Assembly: GCA_001777915.1 (NCBI GenBank)
Contig: MFFN01000003.1
Location: 62,001-126,000 of the forward strand
Direction of reading: 5' to 3'
Length of the DNA: 64,000 nucleotides
Source: Candidatus Edwardsbacteria bacterium RifOxyA12_full_54_48
GTDB taxonomy: Bacteria > Edwardsbacteria > AC1 > EtOH8
Shown: one piece after another, positions 36,801 through 46,040 of the stretch
How the letters are laid out: every line of letters begins with the position of its first letter
Numbering within the stretch: position 1 is the stretch's first letter
Translations under genes and position numbers: made by a program
Notes under the pieces: model-generated
The model's input: the letters and a program-made list of their open reading frames with translations, nothing else
What the model was told of the DNA's origin: nothing
The model's database searches: none

Positions 36801-38611
36801 TTTATTCTCAGCTTTTGGTCGTGGGGATCCACCAGCATTATCGAAAGGGTATCGGCGGTTATCACCTGGGAGATGGTGTCCATCCCCAATTTTAATATCT
36901 CACTGGCGTTGGTGAACGAGGTGATGGCCTGGCTGAACTGGTACAGAATGGACAGTTGTTTCAGGCCCTCCACCATATCGTGATACAAACCGGCGTTGTC
37001 CAGCACCAGGGCCGCCTGAAAGGCCAGGGCCTCGGCGGAGAGCACATCCTGATCCGAGAAATCCCCGCCATCCTCTTTGTCGGCCGCATAGATCAGCCCG
37101 ATGATCCGGTTCCGGGTGGAAAGCGGGATGACGATCAGCTTGGATATCTCGAACAGCCTGGCGAAATCCCTCAGGACATACGGGTCGTTGGCCACGTCGT
37201 TGCTGTAGTACGAACGGCCCTTCTCGAAGACCGTCGCGGCGATGCCTCCCTGGTCCAGTTTAAAATGGAACTGCCTGGCCAGGGTCTCGATATCCCGGTA
37301 TTTTTCCCTCTGGACCTTGGACAGAGGCTCGGAATAATGGATCGGGAGTTGGGCCTCGACCTCGTCGCTCTCCTGGTTGTAAAGGCTGATCAGGCATTTC
37401 TTTACTGATAGAGCGGAGGCTATCTTCTCCACTATCTTGCCGGTGACCATCCCCAGATCGCTGCTGACCGTAAGGCTCTGGGAGATGCTGTTGATATCGG
37501 AGAGCTCCCGGATCCTCTTCTCGGCCAGCTCCTCCAGCCTGATCTTGTTGATGGTCAGGGCGGCCTGCCCGGCAAAATTCTCCAGCAGCCTGACGTCATT
37601 TTCGTCGAAAGCATCGACGGCGGGACTTTCGATGTCCAGCACCCCTATCACTTCATCCTTGGACCATAACGGAATAGCCACCTCAGAACGGCATCCCGGG
37701 ACGCCCTCCAGATATCTCTGGTCCTTCAAAACATCAGGCGCATAAAGGGTCTTGCCGCAAGACGCCGCCCAGCCGCATATACCCTGCTGGCCTATCTTCA
37801 GCTTCAGCCCCATCTGTTTTTGAGGATACCCCACGGCCGCCTTGATAAAAAGATTTTGTCCCTTCTCGTCTTTTAACAGGATGGCGCAATTCGGGTATCC
37901 CAAAGAATTGCTGATGATCTCCAGAATGGTGTTCAGAACCTGCCCCAGGTTCTGCTGATTTACCGCGGCGTTGGTGACCTGGAAAAGGGTGGACAGTTCC
38001 TTGATGTTCTGTTTTGATTCTCCATGCATTTTAGCGTTATATATGGCCCCGGCCGCCTGGTTGGCCAGGATCTCGGACAGCCTCAAGGTATCGCCGGTCA
38101 GGGTGTCGTGGTGCTGGTCGTCCCAGATCATCAGGATGCCCAGGCAGAGATTCCCGGCCAGCAACGGCACCCCCAGCCAGGCCTTGGTTTCCGGAGCGGT
38201 GGTCTTCAGCCTGCGTTTTCGGCATTCCACTTTATAGTCGTTGCTGAGGATCGGCTCCCTTTTTTCCCAGACATAGGTCGCCAGCCCCTGCCCCAGCGGA
38301 AAACTCTCCGGCCTTACTTTCCGGCCGTTTCGGTATTCAAAGATCACCGTGAATATTTTTTTCTCAGGCTCCGCCAGGGCCAGCAGCATGTTCCGGGGTT
38401 TGATGAACCTGATGATCCGGCGGTATATCTCCTCAAAGATGCTGTCGGAATCGGCACAGGTGGCGGCGGCCCGGCTGACCTTGACGATGGTGTCCAGCAG
38501 GATATCATTGTCGCCGGTTCCTGGAAGGTGGCTGCGGTCCCCGGCCTGGGGTGCCTTGCGCCGGGCGACCCTTTTTTGCAGAGAGCGCTGGTCGCTTTTT
38601 TTTGAGATCAT
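33872..38611 (-). CDS. Giant multi-GAF diguanylate cyclase (eight GAF + GGDEF)
   Basis: About 1,579 residues. Eight consecutive GAF-type domains of roughly 170 residues, separated by short helical linkers such as RISELSALHN, are followed by a C-terminal GGDEF domain. The cyclase site is ARYGGEEF, preceded at the usual five-residue spacing by RDVD, the RxxD inhibitory site, so c-di-GMP product inhibition is expected. No membrane helix is seen, so it should be cytoplasmic. GAFs 7 and 8 are closely similar and look duplicated. GAF 6 holds a low-complexity insert (GDSPPPNKEGKGED). The ATG at 38611 follows the upstream stop directly; the frame extending to 38722 is spurious. Confidence 0.88.
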   Translation of the reverse strand: MISKKSDQRSLQKRVARRKAPQAGDRSHLPGTGDNDILLDTIVKVSRAAATCADSDSIFEEIYRRIIRFIKPRNMLLALAEPEKKIFTVIFEYRNGRKVRPESFPLGQGLATYVWEKREPILSNDYKVECRKRRLKTTAPETKAWLGVPLLAGNLCLGILMIWDDQHHDTLTGDTLRLSEILANQAAGAIYNAKMHGESKQNIKELSTLFQVTNAAVNQQNLGQVLNTILEIISNSLGYPNCAILLKDEKGQNLFIKAAVGYPQKQMGLKLKIGQQGICGWAASCGKTLYAPDVLKDQRYLEGVPGCRSEVAIPLWSKDEVIGVLDIESPAVDAFDENDVRLLENFAGQAALTINKIRLEELAEKRIRELSDINSISQSLTVSSDLGMVTGKIVEKIASALSVKKCLISLYNQESDEVEAQLPIHYSEPLSKVQREKYRDIETLARQFHFKLDQGGIAATVFEKGRSYYSNDVANDPYVLRDFARLFEISKLIVIPLSTRNRIIGLIYAADKEDGGDFSDQDVLSAEALAFQAALVLDNAGLYHDMVEGLKQLSILYQFSQAITSFTNASEILKLGMDTISQVITADTLSIMLVDPHDQKLRIKASKGLSPATTAKAAFSIGQGLAGWVAEKMQPVLTDDLSQDKRFKLTGQEEKLASTISVPLMAKNRVIGVLNINNYSGNHRRFGRKDMELALTLGNSLSMALERAELVTALDGRVTAQKALLDTSSLLLGTLDVNQMLEQIAGQIEQLIPFERLAIYRADWERRQLSPILARGPNAQEIMADLPFSVDTGLTGAIARSGTAEMIKNTDQDQRTAVVPGTTAEAESLLVLPLMVQERAEAVLVIGREVSRGFADREFELASLFTNQAAVAWKNAALFSEIRNSENKLADTNTRLNLALKRQIEVNTELSTLQYLSSTILSSLKLEEILSVIVEGIHSSLGFEAVLISLVEGGGQLLTHKASSGFSPEEFENIRQVHSSLEQYLNLMKPEYRIGNSFFLPFGKDDGNGDSPPPNKEGKGEDWQAGNLLIVPLYSKEKKLLAIIQIDKPTDGKVPDKRKVRSLEAFANTAALAIANATLYNDAQARISELSTLHNIGIVISSAIEREKLLEKVVGVIRDTLHYLKVAIFTVEPQSKSIFIGAQSGYGEELNMLYFTVGGNSVVGWVAEHGEPQIVNDVRQEPRYSAIDPRVLSEIAVPIKREGKTVGVLNIEDDKTDAFTESDLRLLTTLASQVSIALDNARLYEEANRRISELSALHNVGTTVSSTLKLDVLLDQVCRILSDTFHYNKIAIMIVDRNADELVFKASLGYQNILGEMGRRLKIGREGITGMVAATGEPIMVKDVAQNQHYVSIDGKTRSELAVPLKIKQQVVGVLNVESDNVNAFDQVDQRLLTTLASQVAVALENARLYEETEQLAVTDGLTGLNNHRFFQSFFDRELNRARRYSHPLSLIMMDIDHFKKINDTLGHPVGDIVLKEVSRLLMEQARDVDLVARYGGEEFMLVLPETKKSEARLLAERIRVAVEKNRFEAEGAKNIGRVTISLGVSGFPDDGSEKDEIIDKVDKALYRAKAGGRNQVKI

Positions 38612-38612
38612 T

Positions 38613-41600
38613 TCAATCGCCCTCCTTGATGCCCGATTCCCGGCGGAACAGCTCGGTGAAGGCGTTGACGATCTTATGATCGAACTGGGTGCCCGCGGCA
38701 TCCTGCAGCCGCTGCAGCGCAACCTGGAAGCTGAAAGCCTTGCGGTACGGGCGATCGGAGGTCATGGCCTCAAAAGCGTCGGCCACGGCTATGATCCTGG
38801 CCTCCAGGGGGATGTCATCGCCTTTTATGCCCCGGGGATATCCCGAACCGTCGTAATACTCGTGATGGCAGTAGATGACCTCCCCGGTATGGCTCAGGGC
38901 ATCGATCTCCAGCACCAGCCGGCTGCCGATGACCGGATGCAGCTTGACCTCCTGGAACTCGGCGGTGGACAGCACATCCGGCTTGGCCAAAATGTCCTCC
39001 CTGATACCCAGCTTGCCGATATCGTGAAGCAGCGAACTGTAATCGACCAGCCTGAGCTTGTCCTCGGACAGTCCGATATGCCTGGCTATCTTCAGAGCGT
39101 AATGCCGTACATTCTCGGAATGACCCTTGGTGTAGGGGTCCTTGGCGTCCATGGCGGCCACGAAGGCCTTAAGGGTGTCGTAGTAGCTGCGCTCCAGATC
39201 GTTGTACAGCCGGATGTTCTCGATGGCGATGGCCGCCTGATTGGCAAAAAGCTCCAGCAGGTGCACCGTTTCGATGCCGGGGATATTGCCGTCCCAGGGC
39301 TCGTCTACCGACAGGTATCCTACGGTGACCCCCTTTATAACCAGGGGGACTATCAGCACGTCATCCCGGTGCCAGGTCCCGTTCGATTGGTAGTTTTGGC
39401 TTACGAACCGGGCGGCGAAATTTTTATGGACCTCGGCATCGCCGTGAGGGATAAAATAGGAATTGCTCCTGCGGTATTTATCCAGGAATATCTTGGCCTT
39501 GTGTGGGGCGTCGTTGACCGGGGATTTTTCTATATTTTCCACCTCTTCCGCTCGCAGACCGTATTGGGCGATGTGGCTGCGGTACCCGTTGTCCTCCAGC
39601 ACCATCACCGCCTTATGGAACAGCCGGCAGTCGGCTATGCCCTTGATGGTCAGGTCCAGTTTTTCCTGCAAGGTCTGGGCCCGGGCCACCGACAGGCCGA
39701 CCTTGAACAGGTGCTCCAGTTTGTCCTTTTCGCCTTTCAGAGAAAGCTCGGCCTTCTTCCGGACGGTGATATCCTCCAGGGTCCCTTCGTAATAAAGGGG
39801 CTTGCCGCTTTCATCCTTGACCAGCCTGGCGTTCTCCCTCACCGTTCGAACCGTGCCGTCCCTGCTGCTCAGCTCGGCTTCAAATCCCACTACCTCGCCG
39901 TTCTTCTCGATCTGCCTGATAAACCTCTCCCTGGTCTTCTTGTCGAGATAGACGCTATTGTTGAGATCCAGCCCCTGGACGTCCTCCGGGTTTTTATATC
40001 CCAGCATCCGGATAAGGGAGGGATTGGCGAAAAGAAGTTTGCCTTCATTGGTGCTGCGGTAGATGCCCTCGGAGATTCCCTCGAATATCTGGCGGTACTT
40101 CTCCTCTGAATCCTTCAGGGCATTCTCCATGTTGATCCGGTCGGTAAGATCACGGCACACCCCCATCACTTCCTGGACCGTTCCGCCCTCATCGTTCAGC
40201 GGCACCAGCCAGGTCTCCAGCCACATCACCCGGTCCCCCACCGGGGTGGGCAGCTCGTAGTGAGCCGCCCGGCCCTTTTCGAAGACCTCCCTCAGCTGCT
40301 CCTGCTGGACCTGGTTGATGTGCTGGGGGAAGAATTCGGTGAGGTTGCGGCCGATGGCCTGTTCTCCGGCCAGGCCCACCAACGACGCCGCCCGGTTGTT
40401 GGCGTACTTTATTCTGTCCTGGCGGTCTATCACGAACACCAGGTCCGGCGATGAATCGGCCAGGGCCTTGTACCGCTGCTCGTTCTGTTTGCCGGCAGAT
40501 TCGGCCTCCTTCTGTTCGGTGATATCCTTGATCAGGGTGATCACCCTGATCACCCGGCCATTCTCCAAGATCGGCACCTTTCTGGTCTCGGTGACGACGG
40601 ATCTTCCGGCCACCTCATTTTTTTCCTGGGACACGAACACCTTCTGGGTGCGAAAAACCGTTTCATATTCCTCCCTGACCTGCTGGGCCAAGAAGGGACA
40701 CACCTCGAAGACGTCCTTGTTTATGACCTCAGGGGTCAGCTTCATGTCCCGGCACCACTGTATGAACAACCGGTTGGCTAAAATGATCCTCAGATCGCGA
40801 TCCACCACATGGATGGCATCCCCCAGCGAATCGATGGTGGTGCGGTACTGATATTCGCTGGCCCTCAGGGCTTCCTCGGCCCGGCTCTTCTCCGTGATAT
40901 CCTCCACCGTGCCCTCGTAATACAAGGTATTGCCGGAGGGATCCCTTACGGCATGGGCGTTCTCCCTGGAGACCATCAGGCTGCCGTCCTTGCGGCGCCA
41001 TTCGCTGACCAGATCGGTTACCGCTCCGTCCTTTTCGATCCGGGACAGGAACTGCTGGCGTATCTTCATATCCGCATAACCCTCGCTGGCTATGTCCCGC
41101 TGCATCAGCTCCTCTGCCGAGGAGTAGCCCAGCATCCGGACCAGGGCCGGATTGACCATCAGCACTTTCCCCTCCGGGGTGCTGCGGTAAATGCCCTCGG
41201 CCACACCGTTGAAGATCTGGCGGTATTTTTCCTCCGACTCCTTGAGGGCGCTTTCCATTCCCTGCCTCTCGGACAGGTCATGAAATATCCCCTGCAGCAG
41301 TTTTCGGCCCCTGATATCCACCAGGTTGGCGCTGATCTCCACCGGGATCTGGCGGCCGTCTTTATGTACCACCACCAGATCGGGGAGAATGGCTTTGCCG
41401 TCCTTGATATGCTGCCGGAATATTTTCTGGTATTTCTCCCTCTGGTTGGCGGGATGCAGTTCCGCCTGGTTCATTTTCAAAATCTCATCCAGGGTGCGCC
41501 CTATCAACTGCTGGGCTTTCAGATTGGCGTCCACCAACCTGCCCGTCTCGGGATCCCCGACGAAGATGGCATCGTTGGCCTGGTCCATCAGTATCCGATA

Positions 41601-44600
41601 TTTCATCTCCGATGAACGCAGTTCATCCTCGGCCAGCTTGCGCTTGCTGATATCCTGATGGAAACCTAGAAAGTATGATTGCTCCCCTATTCGAATGACA
41701 CTGCATGAAACCTGCAGGGAGAAGGGGTGGCCGTCCTTATGGAAATGCTCCGCCTCGAATTGCAATGACTCGCCGGCTATCATTCTCCGCAAGCGTTCCG
41801 GAGCCAGCTTCGCAGACTCTGGAGTGTCCAGGTCCTCCAGACGGATGTGCTCCATCTCCGCCCGGCTGCCGTAACCGTGCATTCGGGCGAATGAGTCGTT
41901 GACTATCAGCCGGGAGCCATCGATCGACATGAACATGATGCCGTCCGAGGCCTGATCGAAGAGGGCCCGGTAATTGGCCTCCGATTCTTTCAGTTTCTCC
42001 TGGGCCAGCTTGCTCTCGGTGATGTCGATCTCAATGCCGTCCCACGACAGGTGCTTATTGGGCAGCCGCCGGGGCGAGGATATGAAAAGAGACCACCGGA
42101 CTATACCGGATGGCATCCGCATGCGCACTTCGGCGCTGAAGGAGGACATCTGCTTCACGGCGGCCGCCTCGCGCTCGATAAGCATCTCCCGGTCCTCCTG
42201 GACCACCTGCCCGTAAATGGCCTCGGCGTCTTCCATAACCTCCTGGGCAGTGACCCCGTGCAGGTGCTCGACCCCGGCGCTGATGTAGGTGAAATTCCTT
42301 TGCTGTCCGTCCACCCCCGAATCTATCTGGTAGACTAAGCCGTTGGGGATATTGTCGCTCAGCGCCACCAGGCGGGTCTCGGTTTCCCGCAGCGCCTCCT
42401 GGGCCAGCTTGTTTTCGGTGATATCCCGGACCGCGGTGATGACCCGGACCACTTTGCCGTTCTCTGATATGGGTATCTTCCTGGTCTCGGTGATTATCCG
42501 GTTTTTGTTGAAGCTGTTCTCCTCGATGGTCACCATCACCTGGCCGCCCTGGAACACCTTTTGGTATTCCTTCAGCACTTTGTCCTTGGGCAGATAGGGA
42601 TAGATGTCAAAGATGTTCCGGCCCACCGCTTCGCTGGTCAACCCCATCTTTTTGTTCCAATCCTTGAACACCTGGTTGGTAAGCATGATCGACAGCTTGG
42701 CGTCCACCACATGGATGCTGTCCCCCAGGGAGTCGATGGTGGAGCGGTACTGGTACTCCGAGGTATGCAGGGCATCCTCGGCCCTCTTGCGCTCGCTGAT
42801 ATCGCTGATGAACCCCTCCAGAGCCTGCAGGGATCCCTGGTCGTCATAGACCCCCTGGCCCTGCTCCCAGACCCATTTCTCGGTGCCGTCCCGGGCGATT
42901 ATCCGGTATATCAGCTGGTAGGCTTGCTTCTTCTGGACCGCGTTCTGGATCTCATCCCACACCATCTCCCGATCCTGGGGATGTATCATCTGGGAAAAGG
43001 ATACGGTCTTATTGGCGATGATTTCGTCCGGCTGGTAGCCGGTCAGCTCCCGGCAGTTTTGGTTGGTTATCTCCATGGGCCAGCCCTTGTCATTGCGGCA
43101 GCGGTAGACCATCCCCGGCAGGTTGCCCATCAGGGTCTCCAGCTTGCGCCGGCTCTCCTCCAGCTGCTCATGGGCCAAACGGCTTTCGGTGGCGTCGTCG
43201 GCCACCGCCAGCAGGCCCCATTGGGTGGGGTATACCGCTATCTTCAGGTACCGGTTGTTGAATTTTCCCTCGACCTGCTGGGACTGGCCGGTCTCCAGGC
43301 ATTTCAGGTACGCCTGGTAGGACTTGGTGGCTTTGAAGCTGGGATACGCCTCCAGAAGCTTCTGGCCCACCAGCTCCCGGGTCCGCTTGCCGATGATGTC
43401 GAAATATCCTTTGTTGCAGTACAGCACCCGCATGTCCCGGTCCAGCGCCAGGATCGGGGAATGGATGCTGTCCAGCAGCACCCGGTGCTTCTCTTCGCTG
43501 TCCTTGAGGGCCGCCTCCATCCGCTTCCGCTCCCCCACGTCCCTGATGGTGCTGACGAAGAAGGCCGAATCGCTGCCGGCCTCCCGCACCAGGCTGATGG
43601 TGGCCTCGGTCAGGATCCGGCCGCCCTTCTTCCCGACCAGGATCAAGGACAGGTCCCGGAAAGAGCCGCTCTTCAGGATGTGCTTTTTGATCTCCGAGAA
43701 CCTTTCCCGGCTGATGTTCTCCACCATGGAGATGATATTGGCCTGGCCCGGCTCCAGCGGCCCCGCCATCCCCAGCATCTTCAGGGCGGCTTGGTTGCAG
43801 TCCCGGATGTTGCCGTCCAGGTCGGATACGATCAGGGCGTCGGGGGAGGAATCGAAGATGCTTTTGACGATGTCCCGTTCGTTCACCAGGCGGTCCTCGA
43901 CCTGCTTGAGGTCGGTGATGTCCACCAGATACCCGATGCCCTCGGAAGGCTGCCCCTGGTTCCCGTAGATCATCCTCATGCCGTCCCGGAGCCACCGGTA
44001 GCCTCCGTCCTTGTGGCGCAGCCGGTATTCGAATATGTGATGCCCCTGGCGCAGCAGTATCCTCTCGTCTGACTTGAACTTTTTGATGTCATCGGGATGG
44101 ATCCGCTCGGTCCAGAAATGGTCCTCCTTCAGGAATTCCTCGGCCCCGTAGCCCAGCACGCTGCTGACGTTCTCGCTGACGTAGGTCACCTGAAAATCCT
44201 TCTCGGGGATCACACTGTAGATCACGGCCGGGCTGGCGGTCAGCAGGTGTTTCAGCCTCAGCTGGATCTTTTGCAGCTCTTGGCTGTATGCTTTACTGTC
44301 GCTGATGTCGACCACCACCCCCCGGAATCCGTCGAACTTTCCGTTCTTTAGCACCGGGGTGGCATAGATGCTGGCGGAGAACATCCGGCCGTCCTTGGTC
44401 AGGGCGGTGTATTCCTGTTCCTCGGCCTCGCCCCCCTGGGCCCGCCGGTTGAAGTTCTCCCGGGCCCTTTTCCGGTCCTCGGGGATGACCATTTGGAATA
44501 TGTTCAGCCCCCGGTCCAGGTCGGCCCGGGTGTAGTTAAATTTTTCCAGGGCCACCAGGTTGCCGTAGGTCAGGTTCCCGGACCGATCGGTCTCGAAGAC

Positions 44601-46040
44601 CGACTGGGGCAGCGCGTCGGCCAATTCCCGGTATTTCAGCTCGCTTTCCTTAAGGGTGGCCTGGGATAGTTTGAGCTCCAGCTCGTTGTTCTTCCTTTCG
44701 GTGATGTTGCGCGAATTTATGACCAGGCCCTTTACCGCAGGATTGTTTAACAGATTGATGCCGGTGGCATCCAGGGTTTGCCAGGATCCGTTTTTATGCT
44801 TGAACCTCAGCTCCAGCCTGATTGATTTCCCGGGAGCCAGCAGCTCCTGGTTGAATCTCACTATCAATCCCGGGACATCCCCGGGATGGATGAAATCGAA
44901 CACATTTTTTCCCACCAACTCCTCGGGCTGGTAGCCCAGCTCGCGGGCGGCCGAGCGGCTCTTGAATTTGATGATCCCGTCCGAATCGAGTATGGTGATG
45001 ATCTCGGAGGTGTTGTCTATGATAGCTTTGAAGTAATCCTGGGCGAATTTGATATCCTCCTCGGCCCTGACCCTAGCCAGGGCCATGGCCGACTGGTTGA
45101 CGAAATTCTCTATCAGGTCCTGGCACAGTCCATCGTCCTTCCCCAGTTGGCAGATGATCACGGCCCCCAGGATATGCTGCCCGCAGTAGAGCCCCATCCC
45201 GTAGACCTGGGCGATCCCCAGGCCCGAGATCAGGGCATTTATCAGCTTGGCGGGAAACCCGCCGAATGAGGCCTCGGCCAGCCCGCCCTTAAGACTTTGC
45301 ATCCGCCCCATCCGGAAATTCTTGATGATCCTGGGCGGGATGTCACTGAATTTCAGCCGGCCGGCCTTTTTCCCCAACAGCTCATTGACCTTTTTCAGGC
45401 TGGCCGAGGAGCCCCCCAGCTCCCTGACGGTCAGGCTGGAATCCGCGCTGTCGAATGAGCTGACCGCGGTGACGGCATTGCCGGCCAGTTTGCCGATGCC
45501 CTGGCTGATCAGCTTGAATATCTGCCCCTCGTCCGTGGTCTTGGCCAGCTGCATGGCGATCTCCGAAATGGCGCCCTTCTCGTGCAGCCGCCGGGTCTCA
45601 TTCTCCAGGGCCCTTTTGCTCTGGGTTATCTCCCGGCTGACCTCCACCACCGATACTATCTTGCCCTTATCATCCTTTATGGGGTGGCTGCTTACTTGCC
45701 ATACCCGGCCGTCCTGGGAGGTCATCTCATTTGACTGGGTCTGGCCGGTCTTCCGGGCCAGCACCGTGGGACAATCCTGACAGTCGGAGGAGGTCCTGCC
45801 CCAGAGTTTATAGCATTGCTGACCTATGATATCATCGGCTTTCCTGCCCAGAGAGGCAACCGCCGCCGGGTTGGCCCAGGTCACCCTGTTCTGCAGGTCC
45901 AGCTGGATGATATTGTCCGAGATATTTTCCAGGACCACATCGGGACAGGGGGCCGCGGCAACGGCTGCTTTCATTTTAGACTTGCCCTTGGCAGGGCTTG
46001 TCGCTTTGGGTCTTTTCACTTTGGGGTCTTTTTTGATCAT
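38613..46040 (-). CDS. Giant multi-PAS/GAF HD-GYP phosphodiesterase
   Basis: At 2,475 residues this is the largest gene in the window. A lysine-rich N terminus leads to a PAS domain with CYKLW and CQDCP cysteines, a GAF domain (about 165-345), then about fourteen more PAS domains, each starting with a pattern like SE.KYR.L.D and ending near DITE.K. A second GAF precedes the C-terminal HD-GYP domain, with HDIGKLGIREDIL, HHEYYDGSGYPRG and VADAFEAMTSDRPYR. HD-GYP proteins hydrolyse c-di-GMP. No membrane helix is visible. Several PAS pairs (SEYQYR.TIDSLGD, and EEKYRQIF.G..EGIYRST) are near-duplicates. It overlaps purD by four bases and is directly followed by the GGDEF gene. Confidence 0.88.
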   Translation of the reverse strand: MIKKDPKVKRPKATSPAKGKSKMKAAVAAAPCPDVVLENISDNIIQLDLQNRVTWANPAAVASLGRKADDIIGQQCYKLWGRTSSDCQDCPTVLARKTGQTQSNEMTSQDGRVWQVSSHPIKDDKGKIVSVVEVSREITQSKRALENETRRLHEKGAISEIAMQLAKTTDEGQIFKLISQGIGKLAGNAVTAVSSFDSADSSLTVRELGGSSASLKKVNELLGKKAGRLKFSDIPPRIIKNFRMGRMQSLKGGLAEASFGGFPAKLINALISGLGIAQVYGMGLYCGQHILGAVIICQLGKDDGLCQDLIENFVNQSAMALARVRAEEDIKFAQDYFKAIIDNTSEIITILDSDGIIKFKSRSAARELGYQPEELVGKNVFDFIHPGDVPGLIVRFNQELLAPGKSIRLELRFKHKNGSWQTLDATGINLLNNPAVKGLVINSRNITERKNNELELKLSQATLKESELKYRELADALPQSVFETDRSGNLTYGNLVALEKFNYTRADLDRGLNIFQMVIPEDRKRARENFNRRAQGGEAEEQEYTALTKDGRMFSASIYATPVLKNGKFDGFRGVVVDISDSKAYSQELQKIQLRLKHLLTASPAVIYSVIPEKDFQVTYVSENVSSVLGYGAEEFLKEDHFWTERIHPDDIKKFKSDERILLRQGHHIFEYRLRHKDGGYRWLRDGMRMIYGNQGQPSEGIGYLVDITDLKQVEDRLVNERDIVKSIFDSSPDALIVSDLDGNIRDCNQAALKMLGMAGPLEPGQANIISMVENISRERFSEIKKHILKSGSFRDLSLILVGKKGGRILTEATISLVREAGSDSAFFVSTIRDVGERKRMEAALKDSEEKHRVLLDSIHSPILALDRDMRVLYCNKGYFDIIGKRTRELVGQKLLEAYPSFKATKSYQAYLKCLETGQSQQVEGKFNNRYLKIAVYPTQWGLLAVADDATESRLAHEQLEESRRKLETLMGNLPGMVYRCRNDKGWPMEITNQNCRELTGYQPDEIIANKTVSFSQMIHPQDREMVWDEIQNAVQKKQAYQLIYRIIARDGTEKWVWEQGQGVYDDQGSLQALEGFISDISERKRAEDALHTSEYQYRSTIDSLGDSIHVVDAKLSIMLTNQVFKDWNKKMGLTSEAVGRNIFDIYPYLPKDKVLKEYQKVFQGGQVMVTIEENSFNKNRIITETRKIPISENGKVVRVITAVRDITENKLAQEALRETETRLVALSDNIPNGLVYQIDSGVDGQQRNFTYISAGVEHLHGVTAQEVMEDAEAIYGQVVQEDREMLIEREAAAVKQMSSFSAEVRMRMPSGIVRWSLFISSPRRLPNKHLSWDGIEIDITESKLAQEKLKESEANYRALFDQASDGIMFMSIDGSRLIVNDSFARMHGYGSRAEMEHIRLEDLDTPESAKLAPERLRRMIAGESLQFEAEHFHKDGHPFSLQVSCSVIRIGEQSYFLGFHQDISKRKLAEDELRSSEMKYRILMDQANDAIFVGDPETGRLVDANLKAQQLIGRTLDEILKMNQAELHPANQREKYQKIFRQHIKDGKAILPDLVVVHKDGRQIPVEISANLVDIRGRKLLQGIFHDLSERQGMESALKESEEKYRQIFNGVAEGIYRSTPEGKVLMVNPALVRMLGYSSAEELMQRDIASEGYADMKIRQQFLSRIEKDGAVTDLVSEWRRKDGSLMVSRENAHAVRDPSGNTLYYEGTVEDITEKSRAEEALRASEYQYRTTIDSLGDAIHVVDRDLRIILANRLFIQWCRDMKLTPEVINKDVFEVCPFLAQQVREEYETVFRTQKVFVSQEKNEVAGRSVVTETRKVPILENGRVIRVITLIKDITEQKEAESAGKQNEQRYKALADSSPDLVFVIDRQDRIKYANNRAASLVGLAGEQAIGRNLTEFFPQHINQVQQEQLREVFEKGRAAHYELPTPVGDRVMWLETWLVPLNDEGGTVQEVMGVCRDLTDRINMENALKDSEEKYRQIFEGISEGIYRSTNEGKLLFANPSLIRMLGYKNPEDVQGLDLNNSVYLDKKTRERFIRQIEKNGEVVGFEAELSSRDGTVRTVRENARLVKDESGKPLYYEGTLEDITVRKKAELSLKGEKDKLEHLFKVGLSVARAQTLQEKLDLTIKGIADCRLFHKAVMVLEDNGYRSHIAQYGLRAEEVENIEKSPVNDAPHKAKIFLDKYRRSNSYFIPHGDAEVHKNFAARFVSQNYQSNGTWHRDDVLIVPLVIKGVTVGYLSVDEPWDGNIPGIETVHLLELFANQAAIAIENIRLYNDLERSYYDTLKAFVAAMDAKDPYTKGHSENVRHYALKIARHIGLSEDKLRLVDYSSLLHDIGKLGIREDILAKPDVLSTAEFQEVKLHPVIGSRLVLEIDALSHTGEVIYCHHEYYDGSGYPRGIKGDDIPLEARIIAVADAFEAMTSDRPYRKAFSFQVALQRLQDAAGTQFDHKIVNAFTELFRRESGIKEGD

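Noticed and set aside
33872-38722. Longer start of the GAF/GGDEF protein
   Set aside because: The extra 37 codons overlap the end of the HD-GYP gene out of frame; the ATG at 38611 directly follows its stop.
38349-40109. Long plus-strand frames opposite the giant signalling genes (also 42561-44072)
   Set aside because: They are antisense shadows of GC-rich coding sequence, low in recognisable motifs, while the minus-strand frames hold continuous GAF, PAS, GGDEF and HD-GYP domains.
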